Positions 10,399 to 23,870 of a DNA stretch of 64,000 nt are shown in pieces. The stretch covers positions 1 through 64,000 of the forward strand of contig MU859130.1 of NCBI GenBank assembly GCA_033297205.1, written 5' to 3'. Made by a program: the position numbers and the translations under genes. Source of the stretch: Pseudoneurospora amorphoporcata. Its lineage: Eukaryota > Ascomycota > Sordariomycetes > Sordariales > Sordariaceae. Positions within the stretch are counted from its first letter, which is position 1. Every line of letters begins with the position of its first letter. The notes below the pieces were generated by a model that was not told where the DNA came from, ran no database searches, and saw only the letters and a program-made list of their open reading frames with translations.

Positions 10399-12087
10399 TT
10401 AGTACATCCGGTCGCCGAAAGCAAGCTCCCTGGGATGCTCCTCGTGGTGGTGGTAAATAGGTTCTGCTACCGAGCCGCGGCTGCTGGCCACGGTGTCGAC
10501 TTCGTGGTGATCGTATGTTTCGTAATGGCCGTGGAGGCCCGGTCGGGGCATTCCGTACATAGCCGAGTGGCTAGGACCCTGGTGGTGGAGGGGAGGGTGG
10601 AGCGGATGAGGAGTGTGAAGAAGGTGCGAAAGTCCGGGACCCGAAGGAAGAGGGTACTGAGAAGCCATGATGTTGGGAAGCGGCGAGTGTCCGGCCGGGC
10701 TTGTGGGTGAGCTTTGAGGCACAGACTTCACCTTGCGATGCTTTCCCCGGCCCTTGATGCCCTTGTTGCTGTTCTTGTGAACCTCGGCAAAGTCCTTGAA
10801 GATCTCCATGTCTTCCTTCGATATAGTTGACCAATCCTCAATGGTGTCAAATCTGGCGGCGAGAGCTTTGATGGTCTCATTGTGGTACTTGTTTTGGTGA
10901 TACTGCGAGCAAGCCGAGTCAGTTCCCGCCTTAAGAAAGACACAATAGCCACGTATTTCTCACCTTCAGATTTCCCCGCTGAGTAAACTGCTTATGGCAG
11001 TTATCGAGTCTGCAGAGGAAGGCCTTTGTGCCAAGATGTGTCTTCATGTGTGCCTTGACATCTCCACGTTGCACAAAACCTTTGTCGCATACCTCGCAGC
11101 GGTAGGGTCTCTCTCCTGTATGACGACGTTTGTGTGTCTAAGACTTGGTCAGACTTTGTTGGCACCGTAGCCACAGTCAGGCTGAAACGTACCTTGAGGT
11201 TACCGGCCTGTGTGAATCTTCCACCACAGCCAGGAATAGGGCAAACATAGGGTCTATCTCCAGTGTGAGATCGAACATGGGTGTCGCGGTGCGTCTTCTG
11301 GGAAAACTTCTTATTGCAGCCCTCGATTTGGCACTCATATCGCTTACGCTTATGCTTATCGACCGATGGCTGCATTTTTGCCTGGCCATCGGGGGTTGCT
11401 TGCTAAGAAGATGTTAGACTCACTCAGTCCCGAAAGAAGGGTCCATCATACCTGTTCAACCTTGATGTCCTTGTCATCACCGCTCTGCTCAGGGTCTGCG
11501 TCCTTCATCTTGGACTGAATGACTTTCATGAGCTTGTCCACCGCAGTGCTAAACTCGACTTGAGGCGCTCCGTTGACCGGGGCATTGGGGGTGATGGTTC
11601 GCGAGCAGGTCGAGTGGTTCGAGATGGTCGTCTCCGCCGTAGAAGCCTGAGAATCGCTACGCTCCGATGGGCTCCTGCTCTCTTCACTGTACCGCCTCGC
11701 GTCCCTGATATGATGCGGCCCCCTGGTGTCCTCAAGCTCAGGCGTAAACATATGTAGTGATGGTCGTTCCTGGTAATGCTGATGCCTGTACTGAGAACTC
11801 ATGGCAGTAGGCGTAGGCAGCGGGTAAGCCGGATATCCCCCACCATAAGAAACGGATGGCTGATAGTGTGCTGGGGCACTGATGCTGTTGATGGGAGCCG
11901 TGCTCATAGATGTCGTTGGGATATAGTGAGGAACCAAGGAAGGCCGTTGTTGCATCGGTGCTGTGGTCATAGGCCGTGCGTTGTAAGGCATAACATCGGC
12001 GTCCATCATAACATAGTCGTTGTTGGAGTGGTGCTGGGGCCAACGTTCCCAGCCCGCGGGGGCCGACGGTTGAGCTGTGAGTGCCAT
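10399..12087 (-). CDS. AZF1-like C2H2 zinc-finger transcription factor
   Basis: Four exons on the - strand, 12087-11452, 11402-11193, 11137-10964 and 10902-10399, give 507 residues. All three introns (49, 55 and 61 nt) are phase 0 with GTATGA, GTACGT and GTGAGA donors. The N-terminus (1-212) is Pro/Ser/His/Tyr-rich and probably regulatory. A basic KHKRKR leads into four C2H2 fingers: C236/C241/H254/H258, C266/C271/H284/H288, C296/C299/H312/H316 and C324/C329/H342/H347. The fourth finger ends HQNKYHNETIKAL, close to yeast Azf1, a glucose-dependent activator. The tail (about 360-507) has a basic GRGKHRKVK patch, then a His/Pro-rich region. It likely acts in the nucleus as a DNA-binding regulator; targets are unknown. 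The start is the first ATG of the long open exon. Upstream sequence is also open in other frames, so a longer leader is possible. Confidence 0.88.
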
Positions 12088-15000
12088 TCTGTCGGTGGGA
12101 TATCTGTCGATGGGTGGTAGTATGGGGAAAAGAGCGAAGATGAAAGACGGCTAGGTGAGACAAGCCAAGGTGAGTGGAGCGATGTTGCAAGTCAGAATTA
12201 GTCTGACTGTTATATTTGTGAAGCCAAGTGAGACCCGAGTTTCTGGGACTGATCAGTGCATGTTGAATCTTGGGGGATAAGATGGGTATATCAATACTTG
12301 GGCCGTACATGTGGGATGTATGTGTATACAAGATGAGTGTGGACTGACAGCGGCCGGGTTCTTGCATCCGGCATGGCCAATCGACGGGCAAGCCATTTCA
12401 GGCCGGGAGATCTTGTTCACTCATTGTCCAGGCCCTTTAGGATTCCATAACGGATGGGACTCTCTCCTTGGGTTCAAATCCCGGGAAAGCTAGTGGATGT
12501 ACCTACCATGACCGAACACTGTACGTACCTCGAGGACAGCTCCAGCTGGGTGGTACTTGACAACAACCTTGCCCTGCACGTTGATGTCTGTCAATATCAT
12601 TACCCACACACTCCGTACGGGGAGCGAGGAGACGGTGCGTAAAAGCTGGTGAGGTACTTGCAGCAGCCCGGAGCTATAACTTGCGCTTGCAGGCAGGAGA
12701 CGGGGCCTAGCCCAGAAACAATAATTCCAGTCCCACTCAGGCTTCCTGCTGCCGCCCTGGCCTTAGTCCTATCGAAGCCCGCGAGACCCCCACCATGCCC
12801 GCTAACTCGACGTAGCAGACGAACGGGGACCCCGGTCCTCCAAGGCCCCCCAGAATACAACTAAGATACCGTACGTGCACTTGGTACTGTGTAACCAGGT
12901 CTCTGGGGATTGATGAAGAGGGAGCGTAGCCATAGGGGGGTGCTGGTCATGGGTGGAAGGTCAAGCTTGCATGGATACAAAGACGTGTGTCGACATGGGG
13001 GGAACTGCATTTGTGAACAGCTATAGCAGGTATCCAGCACATGCGAGCAAGGTTTGGGAGTAGATGATGATGATGATGCACTTGTCGTCCAAGTAAGGCG
13101 GACCCCCGGTCTTAGTTCCACTTCCTCTAGCCGGGCGGGCATGAAACGGCTTCTCCAGACTTCACCGGCCTGAAAGAGGTATGGGTGAGACCACTCTAGA
13201 ACGAGGTCTGGAAAGAACTTGATGCTGACCTCCCTAGGTACCTGGGCGATGCTTGTAAGGATATGCTGGGTAACGCTGGATATGTGCTGTTATACAGGCC
13301 AAAGGACAAGAAGCTCCAGGAGCCGCCAGTGGCCCCCCTCGAGTGCGTCGATACAGTAATCACAAAGCCCTGTACGCACAGAGAGATGTGCCAGACAGAT
13401 AGACTGCAGCCTGTCAACAGTAGGTAACATCGAGGATGTGACGGGTAGAAACGGACACGGAGGGGAGACAAAGGAAAGAAGGAAGGCTACAGCACTATCA
13501 AGCCCGTCAATATTGCGTAGTCGCAGTTTGATGCATTAGCATTGGACGTCCGGACTGTCAGAACGGGATGACGGAAGCGCGGGGGATGGGCCAGTTACGC
13601 CAGGGCCTAGGCGGAGCAGAGAAATGGCCCAGAAGAACATCCAAGAGAACAAATTCGAGCGGCGACAAGGGGGGAAGGAAAGAAAGAGAATACAACGTAA
13701 AGAGAAAAAAAAGATATAGGACCACCAGAAGTGGAAATGTCCATCACGTTGCGGTAGATGATTTACTGGGAATTGTTAGATCCCGAGGGTTCCTGACTTT
13801 GGATTCCCATCGGGAGAGAAGTGGACATTCGTCGAAGGCAAACAGTGGACTCGGTGATGGATGGCGATCCGGCATCAAATCTCACCTCCATGGCACCAAC
13901 ACCATTTTCCACTTGCCACCGGCGCGCCGAGGTACGTCGAGGCCCATCAAATTCCAGCAAATCGGTAACTGGGACTGCTCACGGTCAATGGTGCCTAGTG
14001 TGGTGTATCCATACACTAGAAGCTTGACGTGTTTAAACGGGGTGTTTGTGCTTCCGTTGATGCTTACGGAGCTGCGTGTCTGAAAAGCAAGGTACTTACA
14101 AAGTACTTGCCCAAGAATGACGGGACGCTGATCAGTCTGAGCTGAACTTTGCGCTGGCTACTGCGCGCTGACCTCGAAATGGCAGAGTCCGGACTTTCAA
14201 CCGTCGTGGTGGCATTGCTCTGCATCTTGTCACGTCAAGCGTCGATGTTGGTTTTCGTCCTTCTCCTTTGGGGCCAATTTTTGGGAAAACGAACACGACC
14301 GACAACAAAGGTTCAGGTTTCGGTTCCCACAAACAATCGACGAGCTGTGAGATGTGTGTCAACTCGAGAGCGAGGAGGGTGTCCTGGACGGGAAAGGACG
14401 TCCAGGTTGCAGCCCACCGGAAGCCACCCCTCTTGCCCCGTCAGATATGGCCGGGTCATTGGGTTCCTTCCACTGCTGGTACCGTCCGACCTCGGGTCAC
14501 TCCTGCCGCCGCGCCGACTGTTGACGTTTGAACGGGCAGGCACGTCGGGGATAGGGGCGGAAGCAGAAGGGACTCTGGGTGAGAAGTTGTCCAAGAAAAA
14601 GAGCATTCGGCTGTCTGTCCAACCAAAAAAAGCGTGAGAACAGGTGTGGGAGCAACACTGGCAGGTTGACAAGGGTTGTTAGTGCCAAGGAGGGGAATGC
14701 GCTAGCCTTTCTGGAGAAGAGACAAGACTTGAGTCAAGGTTTCTTGCGAATTAAAAGTCACCCTCAACTTTTTGATGGTGTTGTCGATGAAAAGTGTCGC
14801 AGAGTTGCAGGCCGTGATGCGCCACAGACGCAACAGTGAGCGACTCCCCACCGAGCCAAAAGTTTGAGGCTTTCAGCGAAAACTCCCATTCCAACTCCCA
14901 TTCCAACCTCAGGGCGAGTACGGAAGTCGGAGGGGAATATTCACGGCCATTACCACCTTGTTCTGCTGCGTTAACTGTGCGTCAGGTGGTAGAAATGGGA

Positions 15001-18000
15001 CGCAACGCTACACATCATAATCGAGTGTCCGCCGGGCGTTCCATCAATGATTTTCACAACCGCGCCCGCAATGCCGCGTTGATGTCGGATTTGATATCTC
15101 AAAGTGCGTGTTTGACTGGGGCTCCCCACGCGGCACTTCCCTTATTGTCACACCTCCTTTTTGGAACACTACTGTGTCTTGCTTCGGCTGTACGAACGAA
15201 GGCATTCGTCCAATTGCTCACCATCACTATGTCCTTGTCACCGCTTGGTATCAGTATCATGATCCAGACCTCAAAATGTGGTGGTATTCTGTCAGGTCTG
15301 TGTAGATCCTCGAGGACGATAATCTATCGCTTGTACCGTCACTGTCTGGAGCCAGATTGATAATGTTATCAAGTAGGCCAGTGAGATTGTTAGCGCTCCG
15401 CGGACATATCACCACCGAATGTTAGGTCTAGACGCTAGGGCCAATGTTGGACACCCGTGATCCGATAGAATAAACGAAGAAAGGAATATGATACGCATCC
15501 AGGGCTTCATACACAGCCCCGGAACAGCCGCGTTCCCCAATCCCATGGTTTGGTGTCCCTTCTCCAGCTTGTAGTGTAGGGACGTCTGCACTGTAGTGGC
15601 GTTGGGGATAGGTAACGAGATCTAGCCCGGGCTCTGGGAAATCATCCTGTCAAACTCCCGCGCCTCGCTTTGGACGTCCTCGAAAGTGTAGTTTAGGGCA
15701 GAGAGGTCGCTTGCACACAAGCTCTGTAAGCAAAGTTGGCCAATAACTCTTTGGCTTCAGAACTTGGGAATTTGCTATATTATCAGTTTAAACTTTCAAC
15801 GGGCACTCTTCACAATAGCGCACATTAGCCCTAATGCTTTTTGACAGTGACTGCACGTGGAAATGGAGAATTGTACGCACAAACGTTTGCGTATGCGTGG
15901 GCACGGTGTCTCGAGGTTGTGTGTACCATGATACTAGGTACTTATCTCGAGGGTATATGACAGGGTCAGGCGGAAGATACTCAACCGGCCCATTGAATGA
16001 TTGAGAGATGCCGATCGCCCTGGTATCAAGCGAACCCAAGCGCCGATCCCTACTTGACGCCTGTGAGGCTGCACTTTGCGAATCCCTGCCTAGATCTGTT
16101 TTCGACTGGGAAAGCCTTGATTCAACAGTCTGGAAAAGGCCTCGGGGATCTGGTGTCAACATCCGTTAGCCAGGCTGAAAGGCTCGCTGACAAGACAGAG
16201 GATATGGTCATCGCCTTGTAGATTTAGTTAGGTGACCAGACGCAGACCTTTCAACAGCCGTCATACCTAGTCAAGAACATGAAATCAGGGTATCTGGCTT
16301 TTGAAGCTCGAGGCTGCCGGGTGTGAAGACAGGGGGATACAGTCGCCAGGGGCTGAGGTTATGCTGCAGCCTTTCCTCCCTCCCTCCATGGTATCGTCTG
16401 ATGGCGCCTTATGAGACTGATGTAAGAACGACAGGGACCTCTGACCGTATTTGGTCAACCGACGCGAACCGACAGCTGTTGCGACTTGAGGTGAAAGTAG
16501 AAGAAGTGCCCCAGGTGCCCTCTGGTGCAGGCCATCATAGCGGGATTGGGTTCCGGATACTTCAGGTTCCCAAGCGTCCCCATCACGATATCTAAAATTA
16601 TGAGGTGCCACCTGGTGCGGTTCAGGCGGTGCAGGCGCCTGAGTCTCGATAAAGGTCGGCTATCTTCCAGGTTGGTCGCTTAGCCCGGCATACCTGCGCG
16701 TTTCACTAGGAAATTGAATTCGTAAACTCTCGTTCTACGTCGAGGGCTGCGGTTCTCGCCCTGAGGCTGTCGCAAATCCGAGGAGTGCTGTGAGGGCAAA
16801 AGGGCCGGAAGTCCAAGGTACACTATGGAAGAGCAGGAGTCGAGGGTTGATGGGTCTGAACTCGACGTTCTTGCCGCCGGTTGGTAAGGTACTGAGCCGG
16901 ACCAACGCGTGAGCTACTGGAGCAAGCAAATCTCGACAAACCAAAGACTGTTCGTGCCTGCCTCTTTCGTCGTCCACATGGCCTAGTGGGCGAGAATCGG
17001 AAGTTGCGTTCATCTATGGCTATCCACTATGGCGTTGAAGTGGTAGTTGCCCGCGCGTACGCTACCCGCAGAGGTACCTGAAAAGCGGATACCCTCCGTC
17101 ATGTCCCACTTTTCTGGATTTCCGAGTGCGTACACGCTGCACTGTGCCTGCTCCCTTAGCGTCAGTCATTTTGCGGAGGAAGCTTGGCTTGAGTCGTCGA
17201 CTGGCTGGCAAAGCTTCTGGCAGCTGTCGTGAGCCTCGCGCCTGACCGCCAGGACTGCAGTCATTGAAGGTACAGGTCGATTTTAGTGCGCGTGGGGGTA
17301 CAAATATCGGCGAAAATGACCCCGGCGCATGGAAGCAACGCCGGCTTCAGCTGCGCTTGGCATGCTGTTCCGGAAGGCATCCGGGGATCCACAGTCTACC
17401 ACTCCACTTTATGCGGATGAGAAGGAACGACTTCGATTCGCACTCCCGTCACTCCTGGCTGGCACTTTGGCCCAAACACTCGATGGAGCTTTCCCTCCCG
17501 GAGACCTTTCGCGAACCAAACCCACTTGGCAATCTTCCATTTCCACTCCGACTTCCATTCTCAACCCTGGAAGTCACAACCCTTCCACCTTGGGAACTGG
17601 GTTTGGTGAAGTGGAAATCGCGATCATGACATCCATGAGAGTCCTGATGCCCATTATTTTCACCATGGCATATACCCCAGAGATTGTCAACCTCGGATGT
17701 TCATCATTCCTCTCTTGACGTCCAGCTTCGAAGACACAAACCCTTGATCCAAGCTTCAAAATACCAGCCAGACAAGAGTCGACGGCAGCAAACACGGTGC
17801 TTCAAATTGGTCAAAGCTTGACAACTACAAGCAAACAATGATCCCAACAGCACTGCAGCAGTCTGTCATACTTCCACCTATCATCACTTGTCGCACCGCT
17901 TCTCTACCAGGCTCTGCAAACTGGACTACTTGCAGGCCTCCACGGCACAACATCTTACCGCTACCACAACTGGCTATCTGCTCGTAAAGAGCATGGGTAT

Positions 18001-21000
18001 CATCATATTTTCAGAGTTTCCACCGCACTTTTCTCTCAACGTCACGACAGGGCATATCACCGTTGACCTCGCTACGACATACAGTCACATATCATGTCTA
18101 GACCGGGCTCGAAGGAGACATTCTGATATGATGCTGACGAGGGATGACACACAATGGTGGAGACAAGCAGACAAGTACGTGCATAGACTGCACTATCCTT
18201 GGTGCTATGGAGATTCCAGGGTTCCCTATATCGCGGTCGATCCATACGCTAAAAAGGTCCAGCAGCGCTCAGCAGCTCGGAGACATTTGGGCATCCACCA
18301 TGGATCGCTTCAGCCTTCAGTTTCAGGGTGGAATTTGGCGCTGTTCTAGGAGGATGACTTGTCAGTTCTTACACACAGCGCTGCGAGTGTCGGTGTCAGC
18401 TATCCCGCTGCTGTCAACATGTCAGTGTCACTGTCGGTGTCAGCGTCCCGCAGTGTGTCAACAACGGCGCCCTGCCCGCGCGGGCTGCTGGTAACACGGC
18501 ACTACCATTCGGTACCGCTGTCTGAGGAGAAACCGATCCTGCAGTCTTGTACACCAGATCTGGATGAACTGGAACATCCCTTGAGAGTGACACCTACCCT
18601 CGTCGAGATGCTCTTCCGGCTGGGGTCTTGCAACGCCTCGTTCTGAAGATGGTAAAACGACCCGACGGGAATTCATACAGCCTCTTCTCGCTCTCGTTCT
18701 CGCTCCTAGGGCTGGGCTGTATGTACGCTCGGTACTGGGATAACAGGGCGTCCTACCCCCAGCCTACGATCTTGGTACGGTGTACACAGTCCTTGACCTA
18801 TTGGCTCCGCCAGTGCCCAGTGCCCCCGGACGTAAAAATGCACATTGATCCTGGTTGTACCTCTGGTCCTCAAGCTATTTACTCCCAACGCAGCATAGCG
18901 CCATCTGGTCATCTGGGTACGTAGCACGTACGTGGTCGTCCTCAACCTATGAGAGCCTCAAGCCTGCAGCGGTAGGTCGTGCATGGCGCCCTTTCCATCG
19001 ATCCGCTGCAGTGGTTCACCCGTACCCTACCATCGCCGGTTTTTTCCAGCAAATCGCAACTCTTGCCTTTTCACGCTTGTTTGCTTCCGTTGGTACGGTG
19101 ACGGACGCCCGACCAATTGGCCCCCGACCGGCACCTGGCAGGCTGGAGCACTCTTGAGGCCATGGTAGACGCCGGCCCGGCGCCTGACAATTCACCTTGC
19201 GGACCGGTGGCCTTCCAGCGGCACATCAAGGTACGGCGACAAGTACGACAATACAATGGCTTGAGAATTCAAGGTTGAGGTTCGGTCAAACCTCGCTCAT
19301 GACACCTCGTATGAAAACCTCCGCTGCTGCTGTCCAGATGAGGACAATGATGAACATCTCGTCCTAGCTATGTCTACCGCCATTTCTATTTTGGCTCACC
19401 CGTCAATTACGTATTGAGGACGTTAGTGCTGCTACGGTTATTTACTGTTATTGCCAACGGCTGCCCTAACGTCCGGAAGCTGCTTGTTCCGTGTCTGGGG
19501 AGCAAGGCCTTCATTTGAGTCGGACGAACTTCTTCCCTAGCGTATCGGTCCGTGACTGGAGCCAAGAGCATCACCCGTACCACCACCGGGGAAGCAAATT
19601 GATCATCCCCTAGCTCGGCAACTTGCAAAAACTGTAACGTCGTCCCCTATCAGCGAGCAGACGGCCTCCATGAGCCCTTTCAGAACCCCTTTCCTACAAA
19701 CAATACCTCGTCAATCACGAGACCATAAGCCAGGTTACAGGGTGGGTCAATACCCCGGACCAGCCCTTCAAGCCCACTGTCCATTTCAAGCATAGGCTGC
19801 TGCTCGCGTCTCGCTTCCAACCCTTGTCGTCATTCAAGCCCTGTCGATTCTCGGTCCAGTGATCCGGTTGATGGGCGATCCCGCCTTTCCCAGCTTGGGT
19901 TGACTTTCACTTCACAGGCAACCATAAAACGACAAGCAAAAAATCACGGAGGAACGTCCGGTTTGTGATGCTTTAGTCTCTCAGGGCTATACTCCGGTGC
20001 CCTATCCCAGCCTGCAATCATTGAGAGGCGGTCAGGTTATCTTATTAACTTGCCAGGCAGTCTGCATTAGTCTTGTTGCGTCCTATATAGTAACAAAGAC
20101 TGTCATCAAAAGAACCATGAAGTCGCTACAAATGATACGGAGGATCACGCCTGACTTTGAGCCCTCTGTTTCATTACAACGACAGATAGACACTAAGCTA
20201 TCATGAATACCCTTTCGTAGCCTCCGAAGGGCCCTTCCGGCCCGGTTACACAGCGCATCCGGCACGGGACGGCGCATGAAAGGGACCACGATTCACCAGG
20301 GCACCGGATCCTTCGTCCACACAATACCGCTAGGCCAAAATGCAATTGGATTTGCTTTGCACGTGCTATGCAAACCCGGCATTCTACACTGCTGGATAAC
20401 CAAAACCTTTATCGTTGATTTTCAATTGGCTTTTTCTCAATAGATGAGCGATGCCCAAAACTCTCTATCGCGGACAGTGAGAGCTGGGCTCCCGAGCTCT
20501 CTCGAGGCTAGTCGCAGCACGACGTGTAAGGATATGAGCTTTACACAATTACCCCATGTAGAGGGGTTGTGCTGGTACCTACTTGTAGGCGGCATCTTTG
20601 CTGACGGGAAAAGATCGACTACCTTTCTTATTCTCAACACAGACCAGTGGACCGGACAAGTCTGAAAGCAACGGCCGGTAACACATACTCCACCAAGCAA
20701 CTAATTGCCGATCTGGGGTCTAGAAAACGTTGATGACGTGAGAGTCAATGGCTGGTACACGTGTAGATTCTACACCTGCGTTTCCAGGCTGAGGTTGTTT
20801 GGTGCGGTGTCAGTCCTCAATCACGTATAGACGTTCGGTTTGCTACAGGACGACAGGCTCACCACCAAAGCTCGCCAAGCTCAGTGCCGCATCCGTTTAA
20901 ACACTGTCTTGTCGGTTTCAAGCGGTCTTTGTGTTGAGTACTCTACCTACTTGAGAGGTGGCGATTGCTTTTGAGCCGACCGAGTACGAAACAATCTTGC

Positions 21001-23538
21001 TGGGAATTGCCTGTTTTCCACTAGTTCAACTGGTCATTGAAGGAATGTCAAGCAGCATTATCGATTTTGTGCAGCTGAGAGAGCTGCCCTTTCACAACAA
21101 TGATCCACACGATGGCGCTTCAAGAAAGAGCTTCGAAACCATCAAACACCAATCATGGATTGCAAAAGTTCATGATAGCTGTCAGTCACCTTACAATATT
21201 CGACACAATCCTCCACACTTGGCAGATGAGCTGATGAGAATCGCTTCTTTAGCGAATCACATCAGCCGCTCAGATCGGAAATCGTCGATGGAGAGGGCCA
21301 TCCTCCTGATCTGGAGATCGAGACTGATCTACCTACTGCCGCCTATATCAGTTATCACTTCCCCGCTCCGATTTTCTCTCCTGTCCCGGCAGCCCGGATG
21401 TTTGCGAAGGTCAGCCTAGCATCATCAGAAGGGAATAGTCAGGCTCTCCTTTCCGGATGCATGCATAAAACCAATGCTACAGTACCTATCTAAATCACAA
21501 AGTCGCCAAAAATCCCATTTCAGTCACTATTTGCCCAACTTCCTGGAAGATTTGTCAACCTTTCACTCCCATGATTTGTCCATGTACGTGCGCTTCCCCC
21601 ACGACGAAGGTGGCTTGCTTGGGTAGGATCCTACGTTCGCTCCATTACATTAAATCGCATCACATCGGGCCAAGCCAGATTACCCTCAGCGCTAGGCTGA
21701 GAGTGCAGCAAATCATTGTACGTACTGACAAGCAGCTCCCATTGTTGAATGGGTCTCCCCCAAGGGCACGGGATGGGGACATCACGAGGCAAGGGACGAC
21801 GGGAGAGGGCCGCTCGATGACCGCGGAGCCGGAAATGCGTGCCTGTACTCGGCAATTTCTACTGGCGGACGGTGTGAAGTGTGGATGAAATATCTTGACA
21901 GCACCAATGGTGTTGCTACAAGCTGGGCAGAGCATTACGTATGGAGTGCATCAAGTCGCCCTCGATTCTCACAATCAACATCAGCTCCTTTAGTGCAGGA
22001 ACCAACTGAGCTCCAATGACGCCGACATAGGTCGGGCTGGTGACGAACTGGGCAAGACCCGGAGCGAAGCCAAAACCATGAGCGAGGAAGGGTTGCGCCT
22101 CTCAACTTCACGGCGCCAAGTGCGGCCTTTAGAAGGATTCGTATCGCAACCAGTCGGTGGAAAAAGAACACAATCGCTCCACGATAACGACCTTGATACC
22201 AACAGACAAATCTGACTATTGACCATGTCGATGTCTCGTTCCGAATCACACGTCGATAGGCCGCAATGACGAGGCCGTCGGATCTTGGTTGGGGGACATC
22301 TGCAAAGTCTGATTGTGACGGGAATTCCGCATCCACGACAATTGTACAAATCGCACCTCCGCGTTCTGGTATTCGCAAGAACTACCAGCGGAACACGAGC
22401 AAGTTGAGCGAATCCAACAACACCATCAGACATCTGAACCAAGAGGACGATATCCAGTCAATTTTCCCAGCCATTAATGACAGGCAAAATGGCGACAATG
22501 AAAATCGCTAATGGCAGCGACTGGTTACATGGCATCATTGACAGCGGTTTACACCCGCGCCTGCATAAGCGCTGTTACCCAAACCTTTTTCCCCATTCAT
22601 GAGGCCTGATCACGAATCTGGCAAGCTGCCATATGTGGGGGTAGAAAGGAGGCACGGGTACTGTTGTATGACTGCGCCTTTCAGCCTCCATCACCTCATC
22701 ATTCCCAAGTCAAGTTATCCAGATGTACGCACCCGTCTCCATTGTGCTGCTTTGGGAGGAGAGCGCCTATACAGGGCGATTTGGCTGTGTCCCTCACTCA
22801 CATGAGAGATCACATTACTTGCACGGTAGTGCGGTGCACTGTTGTACGTGGTCGATAAGTTGGACACGACAGCCCGTTACACTACCTCCGAGACCAAGAT
22901 GATGTTGAGAGGCGAACGCGAAGGGGTCTTGCATGCATCTTTCTTAACAAAAGATACGGCATTGTATATGGGACGCTTCCATTGTCGATAGATGGTTGGG
23001 GCTGAGCAGCTCCGTACCTGCATCTTGACGCCAATGGCCTTCCCACCAGCCTCGTGCGGCCTCCGAAGCTGGTTGGCCGGGTCTATAATGTCTCTTCCTG
23101 TGGGCGCGGTTTTTCCATCTCGCCGCCGTAACCGCGAGAACAAAACTCTAGCCGACCTAGCTGAAAAATCCGGGCCTGGACCGGTGCCAACTTTGTCGGT
23201 CATTCTCGTGTTGATATCGATATTGTCACTCGCCATGATCTCTACGGCAGTGACGGAAGTCATATCACCCAGTAAAAAATGAGAATCTAAAAAGTTTCAC
23301 ATATTTTGCCTCTTCAACTCAGTTCCTAGCCACTCAAATTGTCAGGTTCGGATAGAGATCAAGAAGGAGGGCTCTCCTAGCGCGGATTCGTCGCTCGTCG
23401 GTTGTGGGACTGGTCCCCTTTCTTGCAACCTATCGCCTCAACTGAACTACTGGCGCGTGGCTGACCAGCCATTGATTGATCCATAAAATCAAAAAGGGGT
23501 CTGACATTCGGAAATCGTCTCGATCTATTAAGATAATG
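12088..23538. other. Long gene-poor region, no convincing coding sequence
   Basis: About 11.4 kb without a protein I can support. The first approximately 500 bp probably hold the promoter and leader of the zinc-finger gene. Many short ORFs exist (for example 13568-14083, 20958-21419, 21935-22442), but they overlap on both strands, lack recognisable motifs, and look like chance frames in about 50% GC DNA. A short tRNA-like T arm with a box B (GGTTCAAATCC) sits near 12473 without a matching cloverleaf. Local TGTCAG-type repeats occur near 18390-18450. Confidence 0.5.
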
Positions 23539-23870
23539 TACAATCTAACCCTGGTTTGTTTGTTAGTTTGATACAAAAAACGCCCATCTCCACACTTGAG
23601 CCAGTCAAAGTGGAAAAGTATTCGGATTTCGAGCGGACGGGTGCCGTCGTAGGGGATTGCTCTTTTATATCTTCCAGCCTTGAGGGCCTGGAGAGCAGAC
23701 GGATAGAGGCATCAAAAGGCTTCTGTGGCGTTTTCATCCCTGGCCGTGTCCCATAACGCTTCAAACGGAGGCCAATTTATCTCTTTGGTGGCCAATAAGA
23801 GCTCCGAATCCCCCCAGCTCAGCCCTTGGCCGAAGAACCAAACTAATAAACCAACCAGTATTGAATTGTA
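23539..23870 (+). mobile_element. 332-bp TIR element (MITE-like), copy 1
   Basis: The element starts TACAATCTAACC followed by CTGGTTTGTTTGTTAGT, and ends with the near inverted complement (AACTAATAAACCAACCAG then TATTGAATTGTA), giving terminal inverted repeats of about 30 bp. The interior is noncoding and aligns over its length with the reverse strand of 59204-59533. A TA at each tip may be the duplicated target, as for Tc1/mariner-type elements. With no transposase it would be a non-autonomous MITE. Confidence 0.8.

Noticed and set aside
12371..12493. Possible tRNA or tRNA-Leu remnant with box B GGTTCAAATCC
   Set aside because: The T arm is good, but no matching acceptor, anticodon or D stems can be paired at a plausible distance.
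20958..21419. A 153-codon + strand frame
   Set aside because: Some protein-like stretches, but no recognisable domain and no supporting exons nearby.
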